A stretch of DNA of 64,000 nucleotides from Mesobaculum littorinae (GTDB lineage: Bacteria; Pseudomonadota; Alphaproteobacteria; Rhodobacterales; Rhodobacteraceae). The translations under genes were made by a program, and so were the position numbers. Positions 41,427 through 51,784 of the stretch are shown here, in pieces. The stretch spans positions 62,001 through 126,000 of the forward strand of contig NZ_RQXX01000001.1 of NCBI RefSeq assembly GCF_004011175.1, written 5' to 3'. Positions within the stretch are counted from its first letter, which is position 1, and every line of letters begins with the position of its first letter. The notes beneath the pieces are model-generated. The model saw nothing but the letters and a program-made list of their open reading frames with translations. It did no database searches and was not told the DNA's origin.

Positions 41427-41548
41427 GGGCTCTCCTTTCCCGGATCGCGATCCGGACCATATCAAAGGCCGCGAGACGCCTTTTCCTCCGGTCCGCCACG
41501 GAGGACGGGGCCGGTGACGACGCCTGCAGCAAAACCCCCCGGGGCAAT

Positions 41549-41561
41549 GCTGCTATGCAGC
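41549..41561. promoter_or_regulatory. candidate PhaR operator between phaZ and phaC
   Basis: GCTGC-TAT-GCAGC, matching the CTGC-N3-GCAG recognised by Rhodobacter/Paracoccus PhaR. It lies 23 bp upstream of the phaC start. Confidence 0.65.
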
Positions 41562-41584
41562 GAAGATAGGCGGCAAGGGTTAAG

Positions 41585-43378
41585 ATGACAACTCACGACG
41601 AGACGCCGCCGCAAGAGATCGATACGCTGACCCGCAACCTCGGCCGGATCGAGGAGCTTTCGGGCCGCCTGATGACCGCGCTGTCGCAGCGCCGTCCGGT
41701 GCGGTCCTCGCTGCAGGGGCCGTCACCCGACCTCTATGCCCGGGCCGCGACCGCGTGGTGGGCCGAAGCGATGGCCAATCCCGCCAAGATCATGGAACAT
41801 CAGGTGGGCTACTGGGGCCGCACGCTGAAGCACTACGCCGAGGCGCAGCAGTCGCTGACCCGCGGCCCCCTCTCCGCGCCCGAAGATCCAGGTCCGAAGG
41901 ACCGCCGTTTCGCCGATCCGATGTGGGACACGCATCCCTATTTCAACTGGATCAAGCAGCAGTACCAGATCAACGCGCAGGCGGTGCGCGACGCGGTAGC
42001 CGATCTCGACGGCCTGGCCGAGGGCGACCGCCAGCGGCTGGCCTATTTCAGCCAGCAGATCCTCGACATGCTGAGTCCGACGAACTTTCTCGCCACCAAC
42101 CCCACCGCCCTGTCGCGCGCGCTTGAAACCGAGGGGCAGAGCCTTGTCGACGGGTTGGAAAACCTCGTCCGCGATATCGAGGCGAATGACGGCGAGCTTC
42201 TGGTCACCCTCTCCGATCCGCAGGCGTTTCAGGTGGGCGGCAACCTCGCCACCTCCGAGGGGTCGGTGGTGTTCCGCAACGACCTCTTCGAACTGATCCA
42301 GTACGCGCCGCGCACCGAACAGGTGCATCGCACGCCCCTGGTGATCTTCACGCCGTGGATCAACAAGTTCTACATCCTCGACCTGCGCGAGAGGAACAGC
42401 CTGATCCGCTGGATCACCGAACAGGACTTCACCCTCTTCGTGGTCAGCTGGAAGAACCCCGATGCCAGCTATCGCGACGTCGGCATGGACGATTATGTCG
42501 AGCGCGGGTTTCTGCAGGCGATCGCTTCGGTCAAGCAGATCACGGGCGAAGATCAGGTCAACGCCGTGGGCTACTGCATCGCCGGCACGACACTGGCCCT
42601 GACGCTGGCCCTGATGGCCCGGCGCGGCGACAGGTCGGTGAAGTCCGCTACCTTCTTCACCACGCTCACCGATTTCTCGGACCCGGGCGAGGTGGGGGCG
42701 TTCCTCGACGACGACTTCGTCGACGGGATCGAGGCGGATTGCCAGGAGAAGGGCGTGCTGCACTCGGTCTTCATGAACCGCACTTTCTCGTTCCTGCGGG
42801 CCAATGACCTGGTCTATGCCCCCGCGATCCGCAGCTACATGCTGGGCGAGGCGCCGCCCGCCTTCGACCTGCTCTACTGGAACGGCGATTCCACGAACCT
42901 GCCCGCAAGGATGGCGGTCGAATACCTGCGCGGGCTCTGTCAGCAGGACCGCTTTGCAACCACGGGGTTCGAGATCCTGGGCGAGACGGTGCGCCTGTCC
43001 GACGTGACCCAGCCGCTATGCGCCATCGCGTGCGAGGCCGATCATATCGCCGCATGGCGGTCCAGCTTCCGCGGAATGGCGCAGACCGGAAGCCGATCCA
43101 AGACGTTCTTCCTGACCCAGGCGGGGCACGTCGCGGGCATCGTCAATCCGCCGTCCAAGAAGAAGTATGGCCACTGGACGCATGGCGACTGGTCTGGCGG
43201 CGCCGAGGCCTGGAAAGAGGCGGCCGAATTCCACGAAGGTTCGTGGTGGCCGCGCTGGGGCGACTGGCTGTCACGGCGGTCGGGTCGCAAGATCCCGGCT
43301 AGGGTCCCGGGCGAGGATGGGGTCGAGGTCCTGGGCCCAGCGCCGGGAACCTACGTGACCGAACAGCCAAACGCCTGA
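41585..43378 (+). CDS. phaC: class I poly(3-hydroxyalkanoate) synthase
   Basis: A 597-aa synthase polymerising (R)-3-hydroxyacyl-CoA at the granule surface. The lipase-like box GYCIAGTT places the catalytic Cys at residue 331, with Asp and His in the C-terminal half (CEADHIAAW and QAGHVAGIVNPP). The N-terminal domain (about 1-200) is of class I type. It is followed by phaP and phaR in the same direction. Confidence 0.96.
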   Translation: MTTHDETPPQEIDTLTRNLGRIEELSGRLMTALSQRRPVRSSLQGPSPDLYARAATAWWAEAMANPAKIMEHQVGYWGRTLKHYAEAQQSLTRGPLSAPEDPGPKDRRFADPMWDTHPYFNWIKQQYQINAQAVRDAVADLDGLAEGDRQRLAYFSQQILDMLSPTNFLATNPTALSRALETEGQSLVDGLENLVRDIEANDGELLVTLSDPQAFQVGGNLATSEGSVVFRNDLFELIQYAPRTEQVHRTPLVIFTPWINKFYILDLRERNSLIRWITEQDFTLFVVSWKNPDASYRDVGMDDYVERGFLQAIASVKQITGEDQVNAVGYCIAGTTLALTLALMARRGDRSVKSATFFTTLTDFSDPGEVGAFLDDDFVDGIEADCQEKGVLHSVFMNRTFSFLRANDLVYAPAIRSYMLGEAPPAFDLLYWNGDSTNLPARMAVEYLRGLCQQDRFATTGFEILGETVRLSDVTQPLCAIACEADHIAAWRSSFRGMAQTGSRSKTFFLTQAGHVAGIVNPPSKKKYGHWTHGDWSGGAEAWKEAAEFHEGSWWPRWGDWLSRRSGRKIPARVPGEDGVEVLGPAPGTYVTEQPNA

Positions 43379-43403
43379 TTTCCGGGGAACAACCTGAGGG
43401 TTA

Positions 43404-43418
43404 TTCTGCAATGCAGAA
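43404..43418. promoter_or_regulatory. candidate PhaR operator 1 upstream of phaP
   Basis: TTCTGCA-A-TGCAGAA, a perfect 15-base palindrome containing CTGC-AAT-GCAG, 86 bp upstream of the phasin start. Confidence 0.75.
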
Positions 43419-43429
43419 AATCCTTGAAA

Positions 43430-43444
43430 TGCTGCGGCGCAGCA
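43430..43444. promoter_or_regulatory. candidate PhaR operator 2 upstream of phaP
   Basis: TGCTGC-GGC-GCAGCA, a perfect palindrome with the same CTGC-N3-GCAG core, 26 bp after the first site. Confidence 0.7.
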
Positions 43445-43503
43445 TGCATATATCTCTCAATCCCGACGCTAGGGAAGCCGGCTCTGAGAAGGAGAGACAG
43501 ACG

Positions 43504-43956
43504 ATGATCAGCACGCAAGACTACACCAAGATGATGCAGGACATGATGGGCCAGTTCCCGATGGACATGGGCCACATGCAGGACAGCTTCAAATCCTATG
43601 CCGCCTTTGGCGAAAAGATGTCGAAGGTCGCTCTGGAAGCCGCCGAGAAGTCGACGGAGATCTCGTCGAAATGGGCGATGGATACGATCGGCAAGGTCGG
43701 CAGCATCGCCACCGTCAAGGACGATCCGTCGGACTACACCAAGGCGATGACCGATTTCGCATCGGCCCAGGCCGAGATGACCGCCGAATCGATGGCCGCC
43801 TACGCCGAAGTGGCGAAGAAGGTGCAGATGGAGACGGTCGAGCTGATGCTCGCCGCCGGCAAGGATATGAGCGAGGACATGACCTCGGCCGCCAAGAAGG
43901 CTGGCTCGGACATGACGTCCGCCGCCAAGAAAACCGCCGGCGCCGCATCGAAGTAA
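43504..43956 (+). CDS. phaP: phasin (PHA granule-associated protein)
   Basis: A 150-aa amphipathic, Met- and Ala-rich helical protein coating PHA granules. Its location between phaC and phaR, its length and the helical repeats near the C-terminus (TSAAKKAGSDMTSAAKKTAG) identify it. A GAAGGAGAG site precedes ATG 43504. Two PhaR boxes upstream suggest repression until granules titrate PhaR. The start at 43411 is rejected because it lies inside an operator. Confidence 0.88.
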   Translation: MISTQDYTKMMQDMMGQFPMDMGHMQDSFKSYAAFGEKMSKVALEAAEKSTEISSKWAMDTIGKVGSIATVKDDPSDYTKAMTDFASAQAEMTAESMAAYAEVAKKVQMETVELMLAAGKDMSEDMTSAAKKAGSDMTSAAKKTAGAASK

Positions 43957-43978
43957 GCGTGCCGCACGGCACGGAACG

Positions 43979-44013
43979 GGCCCGCTTCCCCATCGCGGGG
44001 GGCGGGCCTTTTT
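43979..44013 (+). terminator. Rho-independent terminator of phaP
   Basis: GGCCCGC pairs with GCGGGCC, extended by a C-run/G-run pairing, followed by TTTTT. It begins 22 bases past the stop. Confidence 0.8.
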
Positions 44014-44142
44014 CATGCCCACCCGCATCTGCCATGCGGCCCGCGACCGTCGGCGACGGCCCCACGGAAAACCTCGGCAGACGCGTGCATCCCCTGCGGA
44101 TGGATGAGCTCTTTCCATCGGGCGTTGCGTGACCTACGCTCA

Positions 44143-44155
44143 TGCTGCACAGCAA
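44143..44155. promoter_or_regulatory. weak PhaR-like site at phaR
   Basis: TGCTGCACAGCAA contains CTGC-ACA-GCAA, one mismatch from CTGC-N3-GCAG, 18-30 bp upstream of the phaR start. It could serve autoregulation. Confidence 0.4.
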
Positions 44156-44172
44156 CAAGGGGGAGGGAAGCC

Positions 44173-44721
44173 TTGGCCGAAGCCCAGTCACCGCTCTTGA
44201 TCAAGCGCTACGCCAGCCGCCGGCTCTACAACACCGAAACCAGCGATTACGTCACGCTCGAGGATATCGCGGGCTTCATCCGCAAGGGCCGCGAGGTGCA
44301 GATCGTCGATCTCAAGTCCGGCGACGACCTGACCCGGCAGTACCTGCTTCAGATCATCGCCGAACACGAATCGAAGGGCGAAAACGTCCTGCCGCTGGCC
44401 GTGCTCACGGATCTCGTGCGCAGCTATGCGACGCAGACGCAGTCCGTGGTGCCGCAATTCCTCGCCCAGTCCTTCGAGATGCTGCGCGACAGCCAAAGCA
44501 AGATGCTCGACAACATGACCGCGCCGATGGCCGGCGTCCCGGCGTTCGAGGCGATGCGCGCCCAGCAGCAGGCGTTCCTCAAGGCGATGACCGGCGGCTG
44601 GTCCGGCACGTCGGGTCCGGCCCCCGAGGCGCCCGACCCAGCGGACGATGACAAGCAGGAGATCGCGGAGATCAAGCGCCAGCTCGCCGAACTTCAGGCC
44701 CGCCTCGCCCGCGAAGGCTGA
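44173..44721 (+). CDS. phaR: polyhydroxyalkanoate synthesis repressor PhaR
   Basis: A 182-aa repressor that senses PHA and controls phaP, and often phaC and phaZ. The N-terminal PHB/PHA-accumulation domain reads LLIKRYASRRLYNTETSDYV and continues with the companion domain rich in hydrophobic helices; the end (QEIAEIKRQLAELQARLA) is a coiled coil. TTG 44173 is chosen since GGGAGGG lies just upstream; an ATG at 44104 would add unconserved residues. Confidence 0.92.
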   Translation: MAEAQSPLLIKRYASRRLYNTETSDYVTLEDIAGFIRKGREVQIVDLKSGDDLTRQYLLQIIAEHESKGENVLPLAVLTDLVRSYATQTQSVVPQFLAQSFEMLRDSQSKMLDNMTAPMAGVPAFEAMRAQQQAFLKAMTGGWSGTSGPAPEAPDPADDDKQEIAEIKRQLAELQARLAREG

Positions 44722-44725
44722 CGGA

Positions 44726-44744
44726 GGGCGCCGTCACGGCGCCC
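44726..44744 (+). terminator. hairpin immediately after phaR
   Basis: GGGCGCCG-TCA-CGGCGCCC, a perfect eight-base-pair stem four bases beyond the phaR stop, without T-tract. Confidence 0.55.
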
Positions 44745-44888
44745 AGACAACCGCCCGGCACTCCGCGCATACATCCCACCCCCGAGCAACGCGGAAATCG
44801 CAAGAGCGTAAGGCCACCTCCCGCGCACCCCGATCGCCCCCGATCCCCGGCCCGCTGTTTCTTCTCTTTCCAAATACTCCACGGGGGT

Positions 44889-44909
44889 GCGGGGGTGTGA
44901 AACCCCCGC
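44889..44909 (-). terminator. hairpin in the spacer after the omega-transaminase gene
   Basis: GCGGGGGT-GTGAA-ACCCCCGC, an eight-base-pair stem 38 bases past the transaminase stop on the minus strand. The adjoining CTTTCCAAATACTCC is, from memory, part of a common Rhodobacteraceae intergenic element linked to such hairpins. Confidence 0.5.
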
Positions 44910-44946
44910 GGCGCGACGCCCGCCAGGGGCGGCGCCATGGCACAAC

Positions 44947-46332
44947 TTAACCAGCGACCTCCGCGAAGACCCGCTCCAGCGCCGTCTCCAGCTTGCCGAA
45001 CATCTCGTCCATCTGCCCGTCATCCAGGATGAAGGGCGGGCACAGCACCACGGCCTGGCCCAGCGGGCGGCAGATCAGCCCCAGGTCGGTACAGGTGTTG
45101 GCGATGCGTTCTGACACCGAAAGATGCCCCGCAAAGGGTGTTCCGCTGTCCTTGTCGGCCACCGCCTCCAGCGCCCCCATCAGCCCGCGTCCGCGCCACT
45201 CGCCGATATGCGGGTGCTGCGCCAGCCGCGCCATTCCGGCCTCGAACACCGGGGTCATGCGCCGCACGTTGTCGATCAGCGGCGCCGCGCCATCGGCGCC
45301 GTCCAGGATCACCTCGATGGCCTTCAGCGCGACCGCGCAGCCTACCGGGTGCCCCGAGGCGGTGAAGCCGTGGGGGAATTCCTCGATCGCATCCACCGCC
45401 ACCTGCAGCCGGTCGGCCAGCTCGGGTCCCAGGATCACCGCGCCCATCGGGAAATACCCCGCGGTCAGCGCTTTCGAGGCGATGATCGCGTCGGGCGTGA
45501 ACCCCAGCGCGTCGGCTCCCCAGACCTCGCCCGTGCGGCCGAAGCCGCAGATCACCTCGTCCGACACCAGCGGGATTCCGTGGCGCTTCAGGATCGGCTG
45601 GATCGCCTGGAAATATCCCTCGGAGGGCGGGATGACCCCGCCCGCGCCCATCACAGGCTCGGCCACGAAGGCGGCGATGGTCTCGGGCCCCTCGCGGGTG
45701 ATGACCTCGTCCAGTTCCTCGGCCAGGCGCCGGGTGAACTGGGCCTCGCTTTCGCCCGGCCGCCCCTCGCGCCAGTAATGCGGGCAGGTCAGGTGGATGA
45801 ACCCGTCCAGCGGCAGGCCGAAGACCTCGTTGTAGGGCTTGCCCGTCATCGAGGCCGAGACCGCCGTGACCCCGTGATAGGCGTTCTTGCGGGTCAGGAT
45901 CTTGCGACGCGCGGGCTGGCCCTCGGCGCGGGCCAGGAACCACAGCATCTTGACCAGCGTGTCGTTCGCTTCCGAGCCCGAGTTGGTATAGAAAACCTTC
46001 GCGTCGTTGAAGGGTGCAAGCGCGGCGAGACGTTCCGACAGCATCACCGTCTGGTCGGACATCCGGCCGAAGAAGGCGTGGTATCCGGGAAAGCGGTCGT
46101 ATTGCGCCTTGGCCGCGGCGGCCAGGCCGGGATGGTCGAAGCCGGCGACCATGTTCCACAAGCCGGAATTGGCATCCAGGTAGCGTCGTCCGTGCGTGTC
46201 CACGACATAGGCGCCTTCGCCATGGGTGACGACGACGGTGCCGCGCTCGCGGACCGAGGGCAGGTCGGTGAAGCCGTAGAAGCTGTGGGCGGCGGCGCGG
46301 GCCTCCCAGCTGTTGGCGTGATCTTCGGGCAT
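44947..46332 (-). CDS. omega-amino acid--pyruvate aminotransferase (class III)
   Basis: A 461-aa PLP enzyme transferring an amino group from an omega-amino acid, amine or taurine-like donor, usually to pyruvate. The sequence YLDANSGLWNMVAGFDHPGL, TNSGSEANDT, DEVICGFGRTG and K287 in IIASKALTAGYFPMGA are close to the characterised Paracoccus denitrificans omega-transaminase, recalled from memory. The exact amino donor cannot be read from sequence. The gene stands upstream of a hairpin and 45 bp from the GFA-family gene on the same strand. Confidence 0.92.
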   Translation of the reverse strand: MPEDHANSWEARAAAHSFYGFTDLPSVRERGTVVVTHGEGAYVVDTHGRRYLDANSGLWNMVAGFDHPGLAAAAKAQYDRFPGYHAFFGRMSDQTVMLSERLAALAPFNDAKVFYTNSGSEANDTLVKMLWFLARAEGQPARRKILTRKNAYHGVTAVSASMTGKPYNEVFGLPLDGFIHLTCPHYWREGRPGESEAQFTRRLAEELDEVITREGPETIAAFVAEPVMGAGGVIPPSEGYFQAIQPILKRHGIPLVSDEVICGFGRTGEVWGADALGFTPDAIIASKALTAGYFPMGAVILGPELADRLQVAVDAIEEFPHGFTASGHPVGCAVALKAIEVILDGADGAAPLIDNVRRMTPVFEAGMARLAQHPHIGEWRGRGLMGALEAVADKDSGTPFAGHLSVSERIANTCTDLGLICRPLGQAVVLCPPFILDDGQMDEMFGKLETALERVFAEVAG

Positions 46333-46377
46333 GGGATGTCTCCTTTGACCGAAGCCTAGGGCGGGGACCGGTCCGCT

Positions 46378-46779
46378 TCAATCGCGATCGGTGCCGCGCC
46401 GCCACGGCAGGCCGTCATCCAGCCGGATCCAGGGAAGCCGGTCTTCGGCATGTCCGTGGTGGGTGGGGGCGAAGCGCGCGGGATCGTCGAAGGTCGCGGC
46501 CAGAAAGTGCATCTCGCCCGGATAGGCCTGGGGCGCGGCATAGGCCAACGCCCCGCCGCATTCGGGGCAGAACCAGCGCCAGACCCCGGGCGAGCTTTCG
46601 TAGGGGCGCGGGACGCCCGCACTCCAGCCCCACGCATCGTCGCGCACCGCGGCATAGCTGGCAAAGCCCGCGCCGGTGGCGCGCCGGCAGCTATCGCAGT
46701 GGCAATGGCCCTGCCACAGCAGGGCGTCTGGATCGAACTCGTAGCGGCAGGCGCCGCACAGGCAGTGTCCGCGGGTCAC
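46378..46779 (-). CDS. GFA (CENP-V/glutathione-dependent formaldehyde-activating) family protein
   Basis: A 133-aa zinc-binding protein of the GFA fold. Cys motifs CLCGACRY, HCHCDSCRR and FCPECGG supply the two zinc sites. Members are mostly of unknown function; few are true S-hydroxymethyl-glutathione synthases. GTG 46779 is chosen because GGAGATG precedes it and the first Cys motif follows at once; it opens the same transcription unit as the transaminase. Confidence 0.88.
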   Translation of the reverse strand: MTRGHCLCGACRYEFDPDALLWQGHCHCDSCRRATGAGFASYAAVRDDAWGWSAGVPRPYESSPGVWRWFCPECGGALAYAAPQAYPGEMHFLAATFDDPARFAPTHHGHAEDRLPWIRLDDGLPWRRGTDRD

Positions 46780-47037
46780 GTCGCATCTCCTGTTACCGGG
46801 TGGGCTTGGGCCGTCCAGTGGCGCCCCAGCACGGCACGCCGTGACGGCGCGTGGGTCTCTCGCGTGGAATGGTACCCGAAGGGACGGGGCCGGCAAGGCC
46901 GGAGCGGCCCCGAAACACAGCTTGGCGTGTCGGTTCGGCGGCCCCGGCCGGCGCTCACGTGTGACATCACTTGATCGCGGGGGACGGGGCGGAGGCCGCC
47001 GAAACGCCAGTCGACCCGGCCTGCCGGGTGGAAGTGA

Positions 47038-47057
47038 GCGCCCCCTGACGGGGGCGC
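47038..47057 (-). terminator. hairpin after the davD-like gene
   Basis: GCGCCCCC-TGAC-GGGGGCGC, a perfect eight-base-pair stem seven bases past the operon's last stop codon; no T-tract. Confidence 0.6.
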
Positions 47058-47064
47058 CGGGATG

Positions 47065-48501
47065 TCAGTGCAGCTGGCTGACGAAGCGGGTGTCGAGATA
47101 GGCCACGACCGCGTCCGAGCCACCCTCGGTGCCATAGCCCGAATCACCCAGGCCGCCGAAGGGCACCTCGGGGAGGGCGAGGCCCAGGTGGTTGATCGTC
47201 AGCATGCCGGCCCGCACCTCGTCGCGCAGGCGCTGCGCAGTTGCCGAAGAGCCGGTGAAGGCATAGGCGGCAAGACCGTAGGACAGGCGGTTCGCCTCGG
47301 TCAGCGCGTCGTCGGCGCCGGCGATGCGGTTGATCACGGCAACGGGGCCGAACGGTTCTTCGTTCATGATCTCGGCCGAGGCGGGCACGTCGGCCAGCAC
47401 GGTGGGCTCGAAGAAATACCCCTTGTTGCCGATGCGGCGCCCGCCATGAACCAGCCGGCCGCCCCGGGCCACGGCATCCTCGATCATCCGCTCCAGCGCC
47501 GGAGCGCGGCGGTCGTTGGCCAGCGGTCCCATGTCGACGCCGTCGTCAAGCCCGTGGCCCACCTTCACCGCGCGGGCATAGTCGACGAAATCGGCCATGA
47601 AGCGGTCGGCGATGCCGTCCTGCACCAGGAACCGGGTGGGCGAGACGCAGACCTGCCCCGCGTTGCGATACTTGTGCGCCGACATCAGCGACACGGCCTG
47701 CTGCACGTCCGCGTCGTCGAAGACCATGACCGGCGCATGGCCGCCCAGCTCCATCGTCGCGCGTTTCATGTGGGCTCCGGCCAGCGCGGCGAGGTGCTTG
47801 CCCACCGCGGTCGAGCCGGTAAAGCTGATCTTGGCGATCACGGGGTGCGGGATCAGGTATTCGCTGATCTCTGCCGGCACGCCGAAGACCAGTCCCACGA
47901 CACCGGCGGGCAGGCCCGCGTCGATGAAGCAGCGCACCAGTTCGGCGGGCGCCGCGGGTGTCTCCTCGGGGGCCTTGACGATGATCGAGCAGCCAGTGGC
48001 CAGCGCCGCCGACAGCTTGCGCACCGCCTGGTTGATCGGGAAGTTCCAGGGCGTGAAGGCCGCGACCGGGCCCACGGGCTGTTTCAGCGTGATCTGCGTC
48101 ACGCCCGGGGTGCGAGCGGGGATCGTCTGGCCGTAGGTGCGCCGCGCCTCCTCGGCGAACCAGTCGATGACGTCGGCCCCGGCCATCGTCTCGGCCTGGG
48201 CCTGTGCCAGCGGCTTGCCCTGTTCCAGCGTCATGAGGCGGGCGATCGCGGGGGCGCGGTCGCGCAGCAGGCCGGCGGCCTTGCGCATCAGCTTGGCCCG
48301 GTCGAAGGCCGGCACCGCGCGCCAGGTGGCAAAGCCGCGCGCCGCGGCGTCGAGCGCGGCGTCCAGATCGCCGGTCGAGGCATGCGCGACCTGGCCGATC
48401 ACCTCTTCGGTGCCGGGGTCCACGACGGGGATGGTGCGGCCGTCCGAGGCGGCGCGCCACTCACCATCGATGAAAAGCAGGGTATCGGGATAGTCGGTCA
48501 T
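47065..48501 (-). CDS. NAD(P)-dependent succinate/glutarate-semialdehyde dehydrogenase
   Basis: A 478-aa aldehyde dehydrogenase of the GabD/DavD group. FTPWNFPINQ and the cofactor Lys in IIVKAPEETP, the general base E251 in MELGGHAPV and the nucleophile C285 in GQVCVSPTR are intact. Neighbouring aminotransferase and glutaryl-CoA dehydrogenase genes argue for glutarate semialdehyde as the natural substrate (DavD), but succinate semialdehyde cannot be excluded. ATG 48501 is preferred over 48513. Confidence 0.9.
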   Translation of the reverse strand: MTDYPDTLLFIDGEWRAASDGRTIPVVDPGTEEVIGQVAHASTGDLDAALDAAARGFATWRAVPAFDRAKLMRKAAGLLRDRAPAIARLMTLEQGKPLAQAQAETMAGADVIDWFAEEARRTYGQTIPARTPGVTQITLKQPVGPVAAFTPWNFPINQAVRKLSAALATGCSIIVKAPEETPAAPAELVRCFIDAGLPAGVVGLVFGVPAEISEYLIPHPVIAKISFTGSTAVGKHLAALAGAHMKRATMELGGHAPVMVFDDADVQQAVSLMSAHKYRNAGQVCVSPTRFLVQDGIADRFMADFVDYARAVKVGHGLDDGVDMGPLANDRRAPALERMIEDAVARGGRLVHGGRRIGNKGYFFEPTVLADVPASAEIMNEEPFGPVAVINRIAGADDALTEANRLSYGLAAYAFTGSSATAQRLRDEVRAGMLTINHLGLALPEVPFGGLGDSGYGTEGGSDAVVAYLDTRFVSQLH

Positions 48502-48529
48502 GTCGGGGTCCAAGGGTTCTGAAGTCGGA

Positions 48530-49723
<1,194 letters not shown>

Positions 49724-49735
49724 GTCGGTGTCTCC

Positions 49736-51034
49736 TCAGGCGGCGATGTCCGCGCCGATCGCGGCGGCAATGGCTTGGTCAAGCAGGTCGAGCGCCTCGT
49801 CAAGCTGCGTGTCCGAAATCGTCAGCGGCGGAAGCAGGCGCACCGCGTTGCCACGGGTGCCGCAGGTCAGGATCAGAAGGCCCGCCCGCTCGGCCTCGGC
49901 CGCGATGCGCGCGGCAAGGCCCGGGTCGGGGGCGCGGCTGTCGCGGTCGGTCACAAGCTCGAAGGCGATCATGGCGCCCAGGCCGCGGATATCGCCGATG
50001 GCCGACATCGCGTTGCGCTGGGCGGTGGCGGTCAGGCGCGACTTGATCCGGGCGCCGATCTCGGTGGCGCGCCCGATCAGGTTCTCGTCCTCGATCACGT
50101 CGAGCACGGCATTGGCGGCGGCCACGGCCAGGGGGTTGCCAGCATAGGTGCCGCCCAGGCCGCCGGCATGCGGCACATCCATGACCTCGGCCCGGCCGAC
50201 CACGGCCGAGATCGGGAAGCCGCCGCCCAGCCCCTTGGCCAGCGTCACGAGATCGGGCTTCACCCCGGTATGTTCGACCGACAGCATCCGCCCGGTGCGC
50301 GCCATGCCACCCTGCACCTCGTCGACGATCAGCAGGATGCCGTGGCGATCCGCGATCTCGCGCAGCGCCGCCATGAATTCGGGCGGGATCACGTTGAACC
50401 CGCCTTCGCCCTGCACCGGCTCGACGATAAACGCGGCGGTGTCCTCGGGGGCGAGATCGGCATGCAGCACCATGTCGAGCCCGCGCAGGGCCTCGTCCAC
50501 CGACACGCCATGATAGGCGTTGGGGAAGGGCGCGTGAAAGATGCCCACGGGCGAAGGGCCGAACGAACGCTTGTATGGCATCACCTTGCCGGTCAGCGCC
50601 ATCCCAAGACTGGTGCGCCCGTGAAAGCCGCCGCCGAAGGCGACGATCCCGCTGCGGCCGGTGGCGGCGCGCGCGATCTTGATCGCGTTCTCCACCGCCT
50701 CGACCCCGGTGGTCAGCAGAAGCGACCGGTTCGGGGCGCCGGTGTCGACCGCGGCATTCAGGCGTTCGCACAGCCTCACGTAGCCCTCGAACGGAGCGAC
50801 GTGGAAACAGGTATGCGTAAAGGCGGCCATCTGCTCCTCGACCGCGGCCATGACGCGGGGATGGCGGTGGCCGGTGTTCAGAACGGCGATCCCGGCGGCC
50901 AGGTCGAGATAGCGGCGCCCGTCGGCGTCCCAAAGCTCGGCATTCTCGGCGCGCACGGCATAGACGCCCTTGCCGGCCGCGCCGCGGGCGACAGCCGCGC
51001 GGCGGCGGGTTTCAAGGTCTGAATTTGCGGTCAT
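49736..51034 (-). CDS. 4-aminobutyrate/5-aminovalerate aminotransferase
   Basis: A 432-aa class-III PLP aminotransferase of the GabT/DavT type. FHGRTSLGMALTGK, EPVQGEGGFNVIP, IVDEVQGGMARTG and the Schiff-base K267 in TLAKGLGGGFPISA are present. It is the first gene of the operon with gcdH; the trio can convert 5-aminovalerate to glutarate and then, after CoA activation elsewhere, crotonyl-CoA. GABA is the alternative substrate. Confidence 0.9.
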   Translation of the reverse strand: MTANSDLETRRRAAVARGAAGKGVYAVRAENAELWDADGRRYLDLAAGIAVLNTGHRHPRVMAAVEEQMAAFTHTCFHVAPFEGYVRLCERLNAAVDTGAPNRSLLLTTGVEAVENAIKIARAATGRSGIVAFGGGFHGRTSLGMALTGKVMPYKRSFGPSPVGIFHAPFPNAYHGVSVDEALRGLDMVLHADLAPEDTAAFIVEPVQGEGGFNVIPPEFMAALREIADRHGILLIVDEVQGGMARTGRMLSVEHTGVKPDLVTLAKGLGGGFPISAVVGRAEVMDVPHAGGLGGTYAGNPLAVAAANAVLDVIEDENLIGRATEIGARIKSRLTATAQRNAMSAIGDIRGLGAMIAFELVTDRDSRAPDPGLAARIAAEAERAGLLILTCGTRGNAVRLLPPLTISDTQLDEALDLLDQAIAAAIGADIAA

Positions 51035-51190
51035 CTGGGGGCTCCGGACAGGTGGGGGGAGGCTTTGCGGGTCAGCTTACGCCGGCGGGGAAAGGGTGCA
51101 AGGGTGCGCTTAGAAAATTGAGCGGACATTGGCGGATTCTTGGTGGTATCAGGATGTGCCGATCCCGGACGGCGTTATATTTTGCGCAGA

Positions 51191-51784
51191 TCACAGGTAG
51201 GGCGGCGTGCAGGCCGACACGACCACGGTCCTGCCGTCGTGCACGTTTCGGAACCGGTGCGGGATGCGGCTGTCGAAGAGGTAGGATTCGCCCGGGCACA
51301 GCACGCGCACATCCTCGCCCACCGTCACCTCGAGCGCGCCCTCGATGACGTAGCCACCCTCGTTCGAGAAGTGCTCGAGCCGGGTTTCGCCGGTGTCGGC
51401 GCCGGCTTCGTAGACCTCGTGCAGCATTTGCAGGTTGTTGCGGCGCGCATCCCCGATCTGGCGGAAGGTGATGCGCCCCTCCATGTCCTGCGCGCCCGAG
51501 ACGGGCACCTTCGAGGTCAGGTCGATCAGGTCGTCGCGGCCGAAGAACGGGCCCTCTGGGGCGGCGCGTTCGCCGTCGAAGAAATCGGCCATGGTCAGGT
51601 TCAGCCCGGTCAGGATCTTGCGCAGGGTCGAGATCGAGGGGCTTGAGCGGTTTGTTTCGATCACCGAGATCTGGGCATGCGGCACGCCCGCTCTTTCGGC
51701 CAGCTGGCGCTGGGACAGGCGGGCCGCACGGCGCATCGCCAGAAGGCGGGCGCCGATGTCGAATTCGGGTGCGATGCCGGTCAT
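51191..51784 (-). CDS. XRE-family regulator with C-terminal cupin domain
   Basis: A 197-aa regulator with a helix-turn-helix (LSQRQLAERAGVPHAQISVI) in residues about 10-65 and a cupin sensor domain (about 115-195, with EHFSNEGGYVIEGALEV and CPGESYLFDSRIPHRF). This architecture is shared with PuuR-like polyamine regulators. ATG 51784 overlaps the ThDP enzyme stop (ATGA). It lies upstream of the aminotransferase operon and may control either unit. Confidence 0.9.
   Translation of the reverse strand: MTGIAPEFDIGARLLAMRRAARLSQRQLAERAGVPHAQISVIETNRSSPSISTLRKILTGLNLTMADFFDGERAAPEGPFFGRDDLIDLTSKVPVSGAQDMEGRITFRQIGDARRNNLQMLHEVYEAGADTGETRLEHFSNEGGYVIEGALEVTVGEDVRVLCPGESYLFDSRIPHRFRNVHDGRTVVVSACTPPYL

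Noticed and set aside
43411-43503. Extended phasin start at 43411
   Set aside because: That ATG is inside a perfect PhaR operator, and the good ribosome-binding site is just before ATG 43504.
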